Shown: piece after piece, positions 22,101 through 34,100 of the stretch
How the letters are laid out: each line of letters starts with the position of its first letter
Numbering within the stretch: the first letter of the stretch is position 1
Assembly (NCBI GenBank): GCA_002104905.1
Contig: MCFE01000597.1
Span: forward strand, 1 to 54,798
Length of the DNA: 54,798 nt
Source of the DNA: Basidiobolus meristosporus CBS 931.73
Lineage: Eukaryota; Basidiobolomycota; Basidiobolomycetes; Basidiobolales; Basidiobolaceae
Reading direction: 5' to 3'
Position numbers and translations under genes: made by a program
The notes under the pieces: model-generated
Databases searched by the model: none
Told to the model about the DNA's origin: nothing
The model's input: the letters and a program-made list of their open reading frames with translations, nothing else

Positions 22101-25100
22101 TTCCATACGGGACTCCGAAGACTCGGTTGGCTTGTGAGACTCAGCTGACTCAGAGGCCTTAGTGGACTTATAAGATTCAACAGACTTGGTAGATATATAA
22201 GACTGAGTGGACTCGGAAGATCTATGAGAAGCTGAAGACTCCATAGATTTGTGAGTAGCTGCTGATTCGCTAGCCTTCTGAGACTCAACCGATTGACGTC
22301 TCTTACGAGACTCGGAAGCCTCAGTTGGCTTGTGAGACTCAACGGGTTCGGTAGATCTATAAGGAGCGGAAGATTCAATGGGCTTGTAAGATCTAACGGA
22401 TTCAGTAGACCTATTAGTGTTAGAGGTTTCGACATGCTTGCGAGAATCAGTTGGCTTCTGGGGCTTCGAAGATTCGGTTGAATGGTGATGTTCAGCAGAC
22501 TCAGTTGATTTGTGCGCAGCCGATGATTCGGAGTGCTTGGGCGTCTCGACCGGTTTGACTTCCTTATGAGACACAGAGGCCTCAGTTGGCTTGTGAGATT
22601 CAACGGATGTAGTAGATCTATGAGTGTTCGAGGATTCAGCTGGCTTGCGAGATTCAACAGACTCGGTAGATCTATGGGCAGCTGATGATTCAGCGTGCTT
22701 GGTCAACTTCGCCGACTTGCTTTCCTTACGAGACTCGGAGGCCTCAGTGGGCTTGCGAGATTCAACGGATTTAGTAGATCTATGAGTGTTCGAGGATTCA
22801 GCAGGCTTGAGAGATTTAACAGACTCGGTAGATCTGTGGGCAGCTGATGATTCAGCGTGCTTGGTCAACTTCGCCGACTTGCTTTGCTTACGAGACTCGG
22901 AGGCCTCAGTAGGCTTGTCTGTCTGAACGGACTCGATGGATCTGTGAGTAGTTGTGGGCTCAACGGGCTTGCGAGACTCCTCAGATTTACTTCCCTTCTG
23001 GGACTCTAAAGATTCGGTAGATCTGTGCGAGGCTGATGACTCAATTGGTTTGCGAGATTCATTGGACTCGGTCGATCTGTGAGTTGCCGTGGATTTAGCA
23101 GATTTCTGAGTTTCCGTATGCGTACGAGACTCAACAGATTTGCCTTCCCTACGGGACTCCGAAGACTCAGCGGACCTGTGAGATTCAACGGACTCAGAGG
23201 CCTTGGTGGACTGGTGAGATTCAGACTCGGTCGATCTGTGAGTTGTCGTGGATTCAGTAGGCTTGCGGGATTCCGTCGGCTTAGGTGACTCAGCAGATTT
23301 GCTTTCTCTGCGGGGCTCCGAAGACTCAGTGGGCTTGTGAGACTCAACGGACTCAGTGGACCCGTGTGCAGCTGATGATTCAGAGTGCTTATGCGTCTCA
23401 ACAGATTTGCCTTCCTTATGGGATTCTGAAGACTTGGTTGGCTTGTGAGATTTAGCTGACTCGGAAGCTCTGTGAGTGCTCGACGCTTCGGCAGACTTTT
23501 GGGATTCTGTAGGCTTACGGGGCTCTACAGATTTGCTTTCCTTATGAGACTCCGAAGGCTCGACTGACTTGTGCGATTCAACAGACTCGGTGTATCTATG
23601 AGAAGCTGTTGATTCCGTTGGTTTGTGAGATTCATCGGACACAGTAGATCTGTGAGTTGTCGTAGATTCAGCAGATTTCTGAGATTCCGTATGCGTACGA
23701 GACTCGACAGATTTGCCTTCCCTACGGGACTCTGAAGACGCAGTGGGCTTGGGAGATTCAACGGACTCAGTAGATTCGTGTGCAGTTGATGATGCAGAGT
23801 GCTTGGGCGTTTCGACCGATTTGGCTTCTTTATGAGACTCAGAGGCGACAGTGGGCTTGTGAGATTCAATGGACTCCATGGATCTTTGAGTGTGAGAAGG
23901 TTCAGCAGGCTTATGTGACTCAGCAGATTTGCCTTCCCTATGGGACTCCGAAGATTCAGTGGGCTTGGGAGATTCAACGGACCCAGTAGATTCGTGTGCA
24001 GTTGATGATGCAGAGTGCTTGGGCGTCTCGACCGACTTGGCTTCCTTATGAGACTCTGAGGACGCAGTGTGCTTGTGAGATTGAATGGACTCTGTGGATC
24101 TGTGAGTGTGAGAAGGTTCAGCTGGCTTGTGCGATTCTGTAGGCTTACGGGGCTCTACAGATTTGCTTTCCTTATGATGCTCCGAAGACTCGGCTGATCT
24201 GTGGGATACAACAGACCCAGTGGAACTGTGCGAGACTGGTGATTCGGTTGGTTTGTGTGATTCATCGGACTCGGTCGATCTGTGGGCTGTTGTGGATTCC
24301 ACAGTCTTGCGGGATTCCGTAGACTTACGTGACTCAGTAGATTTGCTTTCTCTCCGGGTCTCCGAAGACTCAGTGGGCTTGTGAGACTCAACGGACTCAG
24401 TGGACCCGTGTGCAGCTGATGATTCAGAGTGCTTATGCGTCTCAACAGATTTGCCTTCCTTATGGGATTCTGAAGACTTAGTTGGCTTGTGAGATTCAGC
24501 GGACTCGGAAGCTCTGTGAGTGTTCGACGCTTCAGCAGGCTTTTGAGATTCTGTAGGCTTACGGGGCTCTGCGGATTTGCTTTCCTTATGAGACTCCGAA
24601 GACTCGACCGGCTTGAGAGATTCAACAGACTCAGTAGATCTGTGAGTGTTCGACGCTTCAGCTGGCTTTTGGGATTCTGTAGGCTTACGAGGCGCTACAG
24701 ATTGGCTTTCCTTATGGGATTCCGAAGACTTGGTGGGCTTGTGAGATTCAGCGGACTCGGAAGCTCTGTGAGTGTTCGACGCTTCAGTAGGCTTTTGAGA
24801 TTCTGTTGGCTTACGGGGCTCTACAGATTTGCTTTCCTTATGAGACTCCGAAGGCTCGACTGGCTTGTGCGATTCAACAGACTGGGTAGATCTATGAGAG
24901 GCTGGTGATTCAGTTGGTTTGTGAGATTCAACGGACTCAGTAGATATGTGAGTGTTCGAAGGTTCAGCTGACTTGTGCGATTCAGTTGGTTTACGAGGCT
25001 CTGCAGATTTGCTTTCCTGATGGGACTTCGAAGACTCGGCTGATCTGTGGGATGCAACAGAACCAGTGGAACTGTGCGAGACTGATGATTCGGTTGGTTT

Positions 25101-28100
25101 GTGTGATTCATCGGACTCGGTCGATCTGTGGGCTGTCGTGGATTCCACAGTCTTGCGGGATTCCGTAGACTTACGTGACTCAGCAGATTTGCTTTCTCTG
25201 CGGGGCTCCGAAGACTCAGTGGGCTTGTGAGACTCAACGGACTCAGTGGACCCGTGTGCAGCTGATGATTCAGAGTGCTTATGCGTCTCAACAGATTTGC
25301 CTTCCTTATGGGATTCTGAAGACTTGGTTGGCTTGTGAGATTTAGCTGACTCGGAAGCTCTGTGAGTGCTCGACGCTTCAGCAGGCTTTTGAGATTCTGT
25401 AGGCTTACGGGGCTCTACAGATTTGCTTTCCTTAGGAGACTCCGAAGGCTCGACTGACTTGTGCGATTCAACAGACTCGGTGGATCTGTGAGAAGCTGTT
25501 GATTCCGTTGGTTTGTGAGATTCATCGGACACAGTAGATCTGTGAGTTGTCGTAGATTCAGCAGATTTCTGAGATTCCGTATGCGTACGAGACTCGACAG
25601 ATTTGCCTTCCCTACGGGACTCTGAAGACGCAGTGGGCTTGGGAGATTCAACGGACTCAGTAGATTCGTGTGCAGTTGATGATGCAGAGTGCTTGGGCGT
25701 TTCGACCGATTTGGCTTCTTTATGAGACTCAGAGGCGACAGTGGGCTTGTGAGATTCAATGGACTCCATGGATCTTTGAGTGTGAGAAGGTTCAGCAGGC
25801 TTATGTGACTCAGTAGGCTTACGAGGCTCTACGGAGTTGCTTTCCTTATGATGCTCCGAAGACTCGGCTGACCTGTGGGGTACAGCAGACCCAGTGGAAC
25901 TGTGTGAGACTGGTGATTCAGTTGGTTTGTGAGATCTATCAGACTCGGTCGATCTGTGAGTTGTCGAAGATTCAGCAGGCTTGCGGGATTCCGTAGGCTT
26001 ACGTGACTTCGCAGATTTGTCTTCCCTATGGGACTTCGAAGACTCGGTTGGCTTGTGGGAATCAGCGGACTCAGAGGCCTTAGTGGGCTTGTGAGATTCA
26101 ATAGATTCCACAGATCTTGAGGCTAGTGAAGGCTCAGCAGGCTTGTGCGATTCTGTAGGTTTGCGAGGCTCAACAGATTTGCCTTCCCTACGGGACTCCG
26201 ACGACTCAACTGGCTTGTGAGAGGCTGGTGATTCAGTTGGTTTGTGAGATTCATCAGACTTGGTCAATCTGTGAGTGTGAGAAGGTTCAGCTGGCTTGTG
26301 TGATTCTGTAGGCTTACGGGGCTCTACAGATTTGCTTTCCTTATGATGCTCCGAAGACTCGGCTGATCTGTGGGATACAACAGACCCAGTGGAACTGTGC
26401 GAGACTGATGATTCGGTTGGTTTGTGTGATTCATCGGACTCGGTCGATCTGTGGGCTGTCGTGGATTCCACAGTCTTGCGGGATTCCGTAGACTTACGTG
26501 ACTCAGCAGATTTGCTTTCTCTGCGGGGCTCCGAAGACTCAGTGGGCTTGTGAGACTCAACGGACTCAGTGGACCCGTGTGCAGCTGATGATTCAGAGTG
26601 CTTATGCGTCTCAACAGATTTGCCTTCCTTATGGGATTCTGAAGACTTGGTTGGCTTGTGAGATTTAGCTGACTCGGAAGCTCTGTGAGTGTTCGACGCT
26701 TCAGCAGGCTTTTGAGATTCTGTAGGCTTACGGGGCTCTACAGATTTGCTTTCCTTAGGAGACTCCGAAGGCTCGACTGGCCTGTGCGATTCATCAGAAG
26801 CAGTAGATCTATCAGTGTTTGAAGGTTCAGCAGGCTTGTGTGATTCCGTCGGTTCACGAGGCTCTGTAGATTTGCTTTCCTGATGGGACTTCGAAGATCC
26901 GGTTGGCTTGTGAGATTCAACGGGCTCAGTGGATTTGTGTGCAGCTGATGACTCGAAGTGCTTGTGCGACTCAGCCGATTTGCTTTCCTTACGAGGTTCC
27001 GAGGATTCGGTAGATTTGTGAGCAGCTGATGATTCAGTGTGCCTGTGCGTCTCGATCGATTTGCTTTCTTTGTGAGATTTTGATGACTCAGATGGCTTTC
27101 GAGACTCAATGGACCCAGTAGATTTATGTGCAACTGATGACTCTGAGTGCTTGTGCGACTCAACTGATTTGCTTTCCTTGTGAGTCTCCGTCGACTCTGC
27201 TGCCTTGTGGGATTCAACAGACTTGGTAGATCTGTGAGAGGCTGGTGATTCAGTTGGCTTGTGTGCCCCATCGGATCCAGTAGATCTATGAGGGTGCGAG
27301 GGTTCAGCAGGTTTGTGAGATTCCGTAGGCTTAGGAGACTCGACAGATTTGTTTTCCTTGTGAGATTTTGAAGACTCGGTTGGTTTGTGAGATTCAGCTG
27401 ACACAGTAGATCTATGGGTAACTGATGACTCTGAGTGCTTGTGCGACTCGACCGATTTGCTTTCCTTACGAGACTCAGAGGTCTCAGTGGGCTCATGAGA
27501 TTTAACAGACTCGGCAGATCTGTGAGAGGCTGGGGACTCGGATGGTTTGTGAGATTCAGCGGACTCAACGGATCTATGAGTGCTTGAGGATTTAGCAGGT
27601 TTGCGAGTATCGATAGACTTAGGAGACTCAGAGGCCCTAGTGGAACTGCGAGAATCGGCGGATGCGGTAGATCTTAGAGTGCTTGAGGATTCAGTGGGCT
27701 TGTGGGTATCGGTATGCATACCAGACTCGATAGATTTACTGTCATTATGAGGTTCCGAAGATTTCGTTGGCTTGTGGGACTCGACGGACTCAGTAGATCT
27801 GTGAGAGACTGGTGATTCAGTTGGTTTGCGAGATTCCGTAGGCTTACGAGACACCACAGATTTGGTAGACTTGTTTACTGTGCTATTATCCAATGATTCT
27901 GTAGCCTTATGAGATTCCATAGACTTGCTTTGTTCACGGGACTTCGAAGACTCAATGGAGTTAGTAGGCTGCTGAGAGGTTGAGGGTATAACAGACTTGC
28001 TCTCTTTGTGGGAAGCTATTGGAGACTCCGAAGCAACAGTAGGCCTATGGGTTTCAGACCGTTCTGTAGGCTTATGAGATGTAGAAGACTCGGCAGGCTT

Positions 28101-31100
28101 GCGTGGCTCTACAGACTTGGTATCGCGGTGGGTCTGTGATGAGGCGATGCGCTTGTGTGTTTCAACAGTTGCCGAAGATTGATGAGAAACCGAAGTTTCA
28201 GTAGACTTATCAGATTTACTTGATTTGGTGGATTCGCGCACAGTTGAAGATCCTCGTGAATGATTCTTCAAGGTAGACGAGGCAGGCTTGGTAGATGGGC
28301 CAGTAGTGAAGGTATTAGCGTGCTTCTTACACTCAATACCGACAGCAGTGTTCATGCAAACTGAGTTGTCACCACAAGTGCCACTCCCAGTTGCCTTCGA
28401 ATTCTCACAAGTGACATAGTACGGCGAGCTGCCAGGAACGGTGCATCTCTCCTTCTGATCGCAAATGGGGGTGGATGTGCAAGGGTGAACTTGGTACGAG
28501 TGGGTGTTCTTCCCGCAGACCAAGCCCATTGGACATTGCTGCCATTCCCACACATTTCCGTTAGGTCCGGTGGTACAGGTTCGATAGGTGTTCACTCCTC
28601 CTTCAACGCAATGAGTAGAGCCAAGTGAGCAGCTAGCATCAGGAATACTTTCTACCGCCACACAGTTGATATTTTCACCGTCCTGTTCACATACTGTCCC
28701 ATTGTTACAATCATTCTCATACTCCTGTTCTTTGCTCCAGTAGTGGTATCTGTTGGATACTCCAGAGTTGAAGCACTTGGCATCCTTGCGACTACCTCTG
28801 ATATTGCTCGTGGGGTTTGGCTTGGTGCTGGAGGTTGTCGAGGATGAACTAGCAGAGCCCTGTGGGGGCACTCCACACTCCTTGAAAGCACCATTCTGCT
28901 CGATGCAGACTAGGCCTGTGCTGCACTCAGATGGAACCCATTTGCCGAACGAGCACTGACCAAAGTGCTTGGAATCAAGGCACTTGAATGTTCCCTCAGT
29001 GCAAGGCACATTTGAAGGACCAGCTTGCTGGCTACTGGTTGCTGCAGACGACAAAGAGATCTCGGATTGAGTATGCTTCTCCCTAGTTGTCACTGAATGT
29101 TGCTCGATAGATGTCGACGTTGGCTTAGTTTCTGAGCTTGTAGCTGTTGAGGGTTTGACGCTCGGTACTAATACCTGACTTTTAGAAAGTGTTTTCATTG
29201 GCGAAGTGCCTGGTTGGGTGGAAATCCTACTTGAATCATCTTTGGTATCAGCAGTTGACGTAGTCGAACTACTAGATGTATTGCCTCTTGCCGATGCTGA
29301 CTCGGTAGTGGGCGCCTTAGATGAGCTACTAGCACGTTTTTTACACTCGATCCCACTAGCAGTGTTCATACAGATTGAATTGTCACCACAGGTGCCACTT
29401 CCGGTTGCCTTCGAATTCTCGCAAGTGACATAGTACGGCGAGCTGCCAGGAACGGTGCATCTCTCCCTTTGATCGCAAATGGGGGTGGATGTGCAAGGGT
29501 ACACTAGGTACGAGTGGGTGTTCTTCCCGCAGACCAAGCCCATTGGACATTGCTGCCATTCCCACACATTTCCGTTAGGTCCGGTGGTACAGGTGCGATA
29601 GGTGTTCACTCCTCCTTCAACGCAATGGGTAGAGCCGAGGGCACACTTGTCGTCAGGAATGTTGGGCAACGCCACACAGTTGATGTTGTCGCCATCTTGC
29701 TCACATACTGTCCCGTTGTTACAATCGTTCGTGTACTCCTCGCCATTACTCCAGTAGTGGTATCTGTTGGACACTCCCGAGTTGAAGCACTTGGCATTCT
29801 TGCGATTACCTCTGATACTGCTGGTGGGGTTCGGCTTGGTGCTGGAGGTTGTCGAGGATGGACTAGCAGAGCCCTGTGGTGGCACTCCACACTCCTTGAA
29901 AGCACCATTCTGCTCGATGCAGACTAGGCCTGTGCTGCACTCAGATGGAACCCACTTGCCGAACGAGCACTGACCAAAGTGGGTGGAATCAAGGCACTTG
30001 AATGTTCCCTCAGTACAAGGCACGTTGGATGGCTCACCTTGCTTGCTGCTGGTTGCAGTAGATACTGATGATGATGATGTTGATAATGATGTAGGGTTCT
30101 TCGATTGAGTATGCTTTTCGATGGGTGTTGCTGACTGTTGGCCGGTAGACATCGACATTTCTTTGGTTTCTGAGCTTGTAGCAGCTGAAGGTTGGACGCT
30201 GGATGATGTAGTCATACTTTCAGTCAAAGTATTCATTGCCGAGCTGCTGGATGTAGTGTCTCTTGCCGATGCTGACTCGGTAGTATGTGACTTAGATGAG
30301 CTACTAGCACGCTGTTTACACTCGATGCCACTAGCAGTGTTCATACAGACTGAGTTAACACCACAAGTACCGCTCCCGGTTGCCTCCGAATTCTCACAAG
30401 TGACATAGTACGGCGAGCTGCCGGGAACGGTGCATCTCTCCTTCTGATCGCAAATGGGGGTGGATGTGCAAGGGTACACTTGGTACGAATGGGTGTTCTT
30501 CCCGCAGACCAAGCCCATTGGACATTGCTGCCATTCCCACACATTTCCGTTAGGTCCGGTGGTACAGGTGCGATAGGTGTTCACTCCTCCTTCAACGCAA
30601 TGGGTAGAGCCGAGGGCACACTTGTCGTCAGGAATGTTGGGCAACGCCACACAGTTGATGTTGTCGCCATCTTGCTCACATACTGTCCCGTTGTTACAAT
30701 CGTTCGTGTACTCCTCACCATTACTCCAGTAGTGGTATCTGTTGGACACTCCCGAGTTGAAGCACTTGGCATTCTTGCGATTACCTCTGATACTGCTGGT
30801 GGGGTTCGGCTTGGTGCTGGAGGTTGTCGAGGATGGACTAGCAGAGCCCTGTGGTGGCACTCCACACTCCTTGAAAGCACCATTCTGCTCGATGCAGACC
30901 AGTCCTGTGCTGCACTCAGATGGAACCCATTTGCCGAACGAGCACTGACCAAAGTGAGTGGAGTCGAGACACTTGAATGTTCCCTCAGTACAAGGCACGT
31001 TGGATGGCTCACCTTGCTTGCTGCTGGTTGCAGTAGATACTGATGATGATGATGTTGATAATGATGTGGGGTTCTTCGATTGAGTATGCTTTTCGATGGG

Positions 31101-34100
31101 TGTTGCTGACTGTTGGTCGGTAGACATCGACATTTGTTTGGTTTCTGAGCTTGTAGCAGCTGAAGGTTGGACGCTGGATGATGTAGTCAAACTCTCAGTC
31201 AAAGTATTCTTTGCCGAGCTGCTGGATGTAGTGTGTCTTGCCGATGCTGACTCGGTAGTATGTGACTTAGAGGAGCTACTAGCACGCTGTTTACACTCGA
31301 TGCCACTAGCAGTGTTCATACAGACTGAGTTAACACCACAAGTACCGCTCCCGGTTGCCTCCGAATTCTCACAAGTGACATAGTACGGCGAGCTGCCAGG
31401 AACGGTACATCTCTCCTTCTGATCGCAAATGGGGGTGGATGTGCAAGGGTACACTTGGTACGAATGGGTGTTCTTCCCGCAGACCAAGCCCATTGGACAT
31501 TGCTGCCATTCCCACACATTTCCGTTAGGTCCGGTGGTACAGGTGCGATAGGTGTTCACTCCTCCTTCAACGCAATGGGTAGAGCCGAGGGCACACTTGT
31601 CGTCAGGAATGTTGGGCAACGCCACGCAGTTGATGTTGTCGCCATCTTGCTCACATACTGTCCCGTTGTTACAATCGTTCGTGTACTCCTCGCCATTACT
31701 CCAGTAGTGGTATCTGTTGGACACTCCCGAGTTGAAGCACTTGGCATTCTTGCGATTACCTCTGATACTGCTGGTGGGGTTCGGCTTGGTGCTGGAGGTT
31801 GTCGAGGATGGACTAGCAGAGCCCTGTGGTGGCACTCCACACTCCTTGAAAGCACCATTCTGCTCGATGCAGACCAGTCCTGTGCTGCACTCAGATGGAA
31901 CCCATTTGCCGAACGAGCACTGACCAAAGTGAGTGGAATCAAGGCACTTGAATGTTCCCTCAGTACAAGGCACGTTGGATGGCTCACCTTGCTTGCTGCT
32001 GGTTGCAGTAGGTACTGATGATGATGCCGATAATGATGTGGGGTTCTTGGATTGAGTATGCTTTTCGATGGGTGTTACTGACTGTTGTTCGGTAGACTTC
32101 GACATTTGTTTGGTTTGTGAGCTTGTAGAAGCTGAAGGTTGGACGCTGAATGATGTGGTCAAACTCTCAGTCAAAGTATTCTTTGCCGAGCTCTTGGATG
32201 TAGTGTCTCTTGCCGATGCTGACTCGGTAGTGGGCGCCTTAGATGAGCTACTGGCACGTTTTTTACACTCGATCCCACTAGCAGTGTTCATACAGACTGA
32301 ATTGTCACCACAAGTGCCACTCCCGGTTGCCTCCGAATTCTCACAAGTGACATAGTACGGCGAGCTGCCAGGAACGGTGCATCTCTCCTTTTGATCGCAA
32401 ATGGGGGTGGATGTGCAAGGGTACACTTGGTACGAGTGGGTGTTCTTCCCGCAGACCAAGCCCATTGGACATTGCTGCCATTCCCACACATTTCCGTTAG
32501 GTCCGGTGGTACAGGTTCGATAGGTGTTCACTCCTCCTTCAACGCAATGGGTAGAGCCGAGGGCACACTTGTCGTCAGGAATGTTGGGCAACGCCACGCA
32601 GTTGATGTTGTCGCCATCTTGCTCACATACTGTCCCGTTGTTACAATCGTTCGTGTACTCCTCGCCATTACTCCAGTAGTGGTATCTGTTGGACACTCCC
32701 GAGTTGAAGCACTTGGCATTCTTGCGATTACCTCTGATACTGCTGGTGGGGTTCGGCTTGGTGCTGGAGGTTGTCGAGGATGGACTAGCAGAGCCCTGTG
32801 GTGGCACTCCACACTCCTTGAAAGCACCATTCTGCTCGATGCAGACTAGGCCTGTGCTGCACTCAGATGGAACCCACTTGCCGAACGAGCACTGACCAAA
32901 GTGGGTGGAATCAAGGCACTTGAATGTTCCCTCAGTACAAGGCAAGTTTGATGGCTCACCTTGCTTGCTGCTGGTTGCAGTAGATACTGATGATGATGAT
33001 GTTGATAATGATGTGGGGTTCTTCGATTGAGTATGCTTTTCGATTGGTGTTGCTGACTGTTGTTCGGTAGACTTCGAAATTTGTTTGGTTTGTGAGCTTG
33101 TAGAAGCTGAAAGTTGGACGCTGGATGATGTGGTCAAACTCTCAGTCAAAGTATTCTTTGCCGAGCTCTTGGATGTAGTGTCTCTTGCCGATGCTGACTC
33201 GGTAGTATGTGACTTAGATGAGCTACTAGCACGCTGTTTACACTCGATGCCACTAGCAGTATTCATACAGACTGAATTGTCACCACAAGTGCCACTCCCG
33301 GTAGCCTCCGAATTCTCACAAGTGACATAGTACGGCGAGCTGCCAGGAACGGTGCATCTCTCCTTCTGATCGCAAATGGGGGTGGATGTGCAAGGGTACA
33401 CTTGGTACGAGTGGGTGTTCTTCCCGCAGACCAAGCCCATTGGACATTGCTGCCATTCCCACACATTTCCATTAGGTCCGGTGGTACAGGTTCGATAGGT
33501 GTTCACTCCTCCTTCAACGCAATGGGTAGAGCCGAGGGCACACTTGTCGTCAGGAATGTTGGGCAACGCCACACAGTTGATGTTGTCGCCATCTTGCTCA
33601 CATACTGTCCCGTTGTTACAATCGTTCGTGTACTCCTCACCATTACTCCAGTAGTGGTATCTGTTGGATACTCCCGAGTTGAAGCACTTGGCATCCTTGC
33701 GATTACCTCTGATACTGCTGGTGGGGTTCGGCTTGGTGCTGGAGGTTGTCGAGGATGGACTAGCAGAGCCCTGTGGTGGCACTCCACACTCCTTGAAAGC
33801 ACCATTCTGCTCGATGCAGACTAGGCCTGTGCTGCACTCAGATGGAACCCATTTGCCGAACGAGCACTGACCAAAGTGAGTGGAGTCGAGACACTTGAAT
33901 GTTCCCTCAGTACAAGGCACGTTTGATGGCTCACCTTGCTTGCTGCTGGTTGCAGTAGATACTGATGATGATGATGCTGATAATGATGTGGGGTTCTTCG
34001 ATTGAGTATGCTTTTCGATGGGTGTTGCTGACTGTTGGTCGGTAGACATCGACATTTGTTTGGTTTCTGAGCTTGTAGCAGCTGAAGGTTGGACGCTGGA

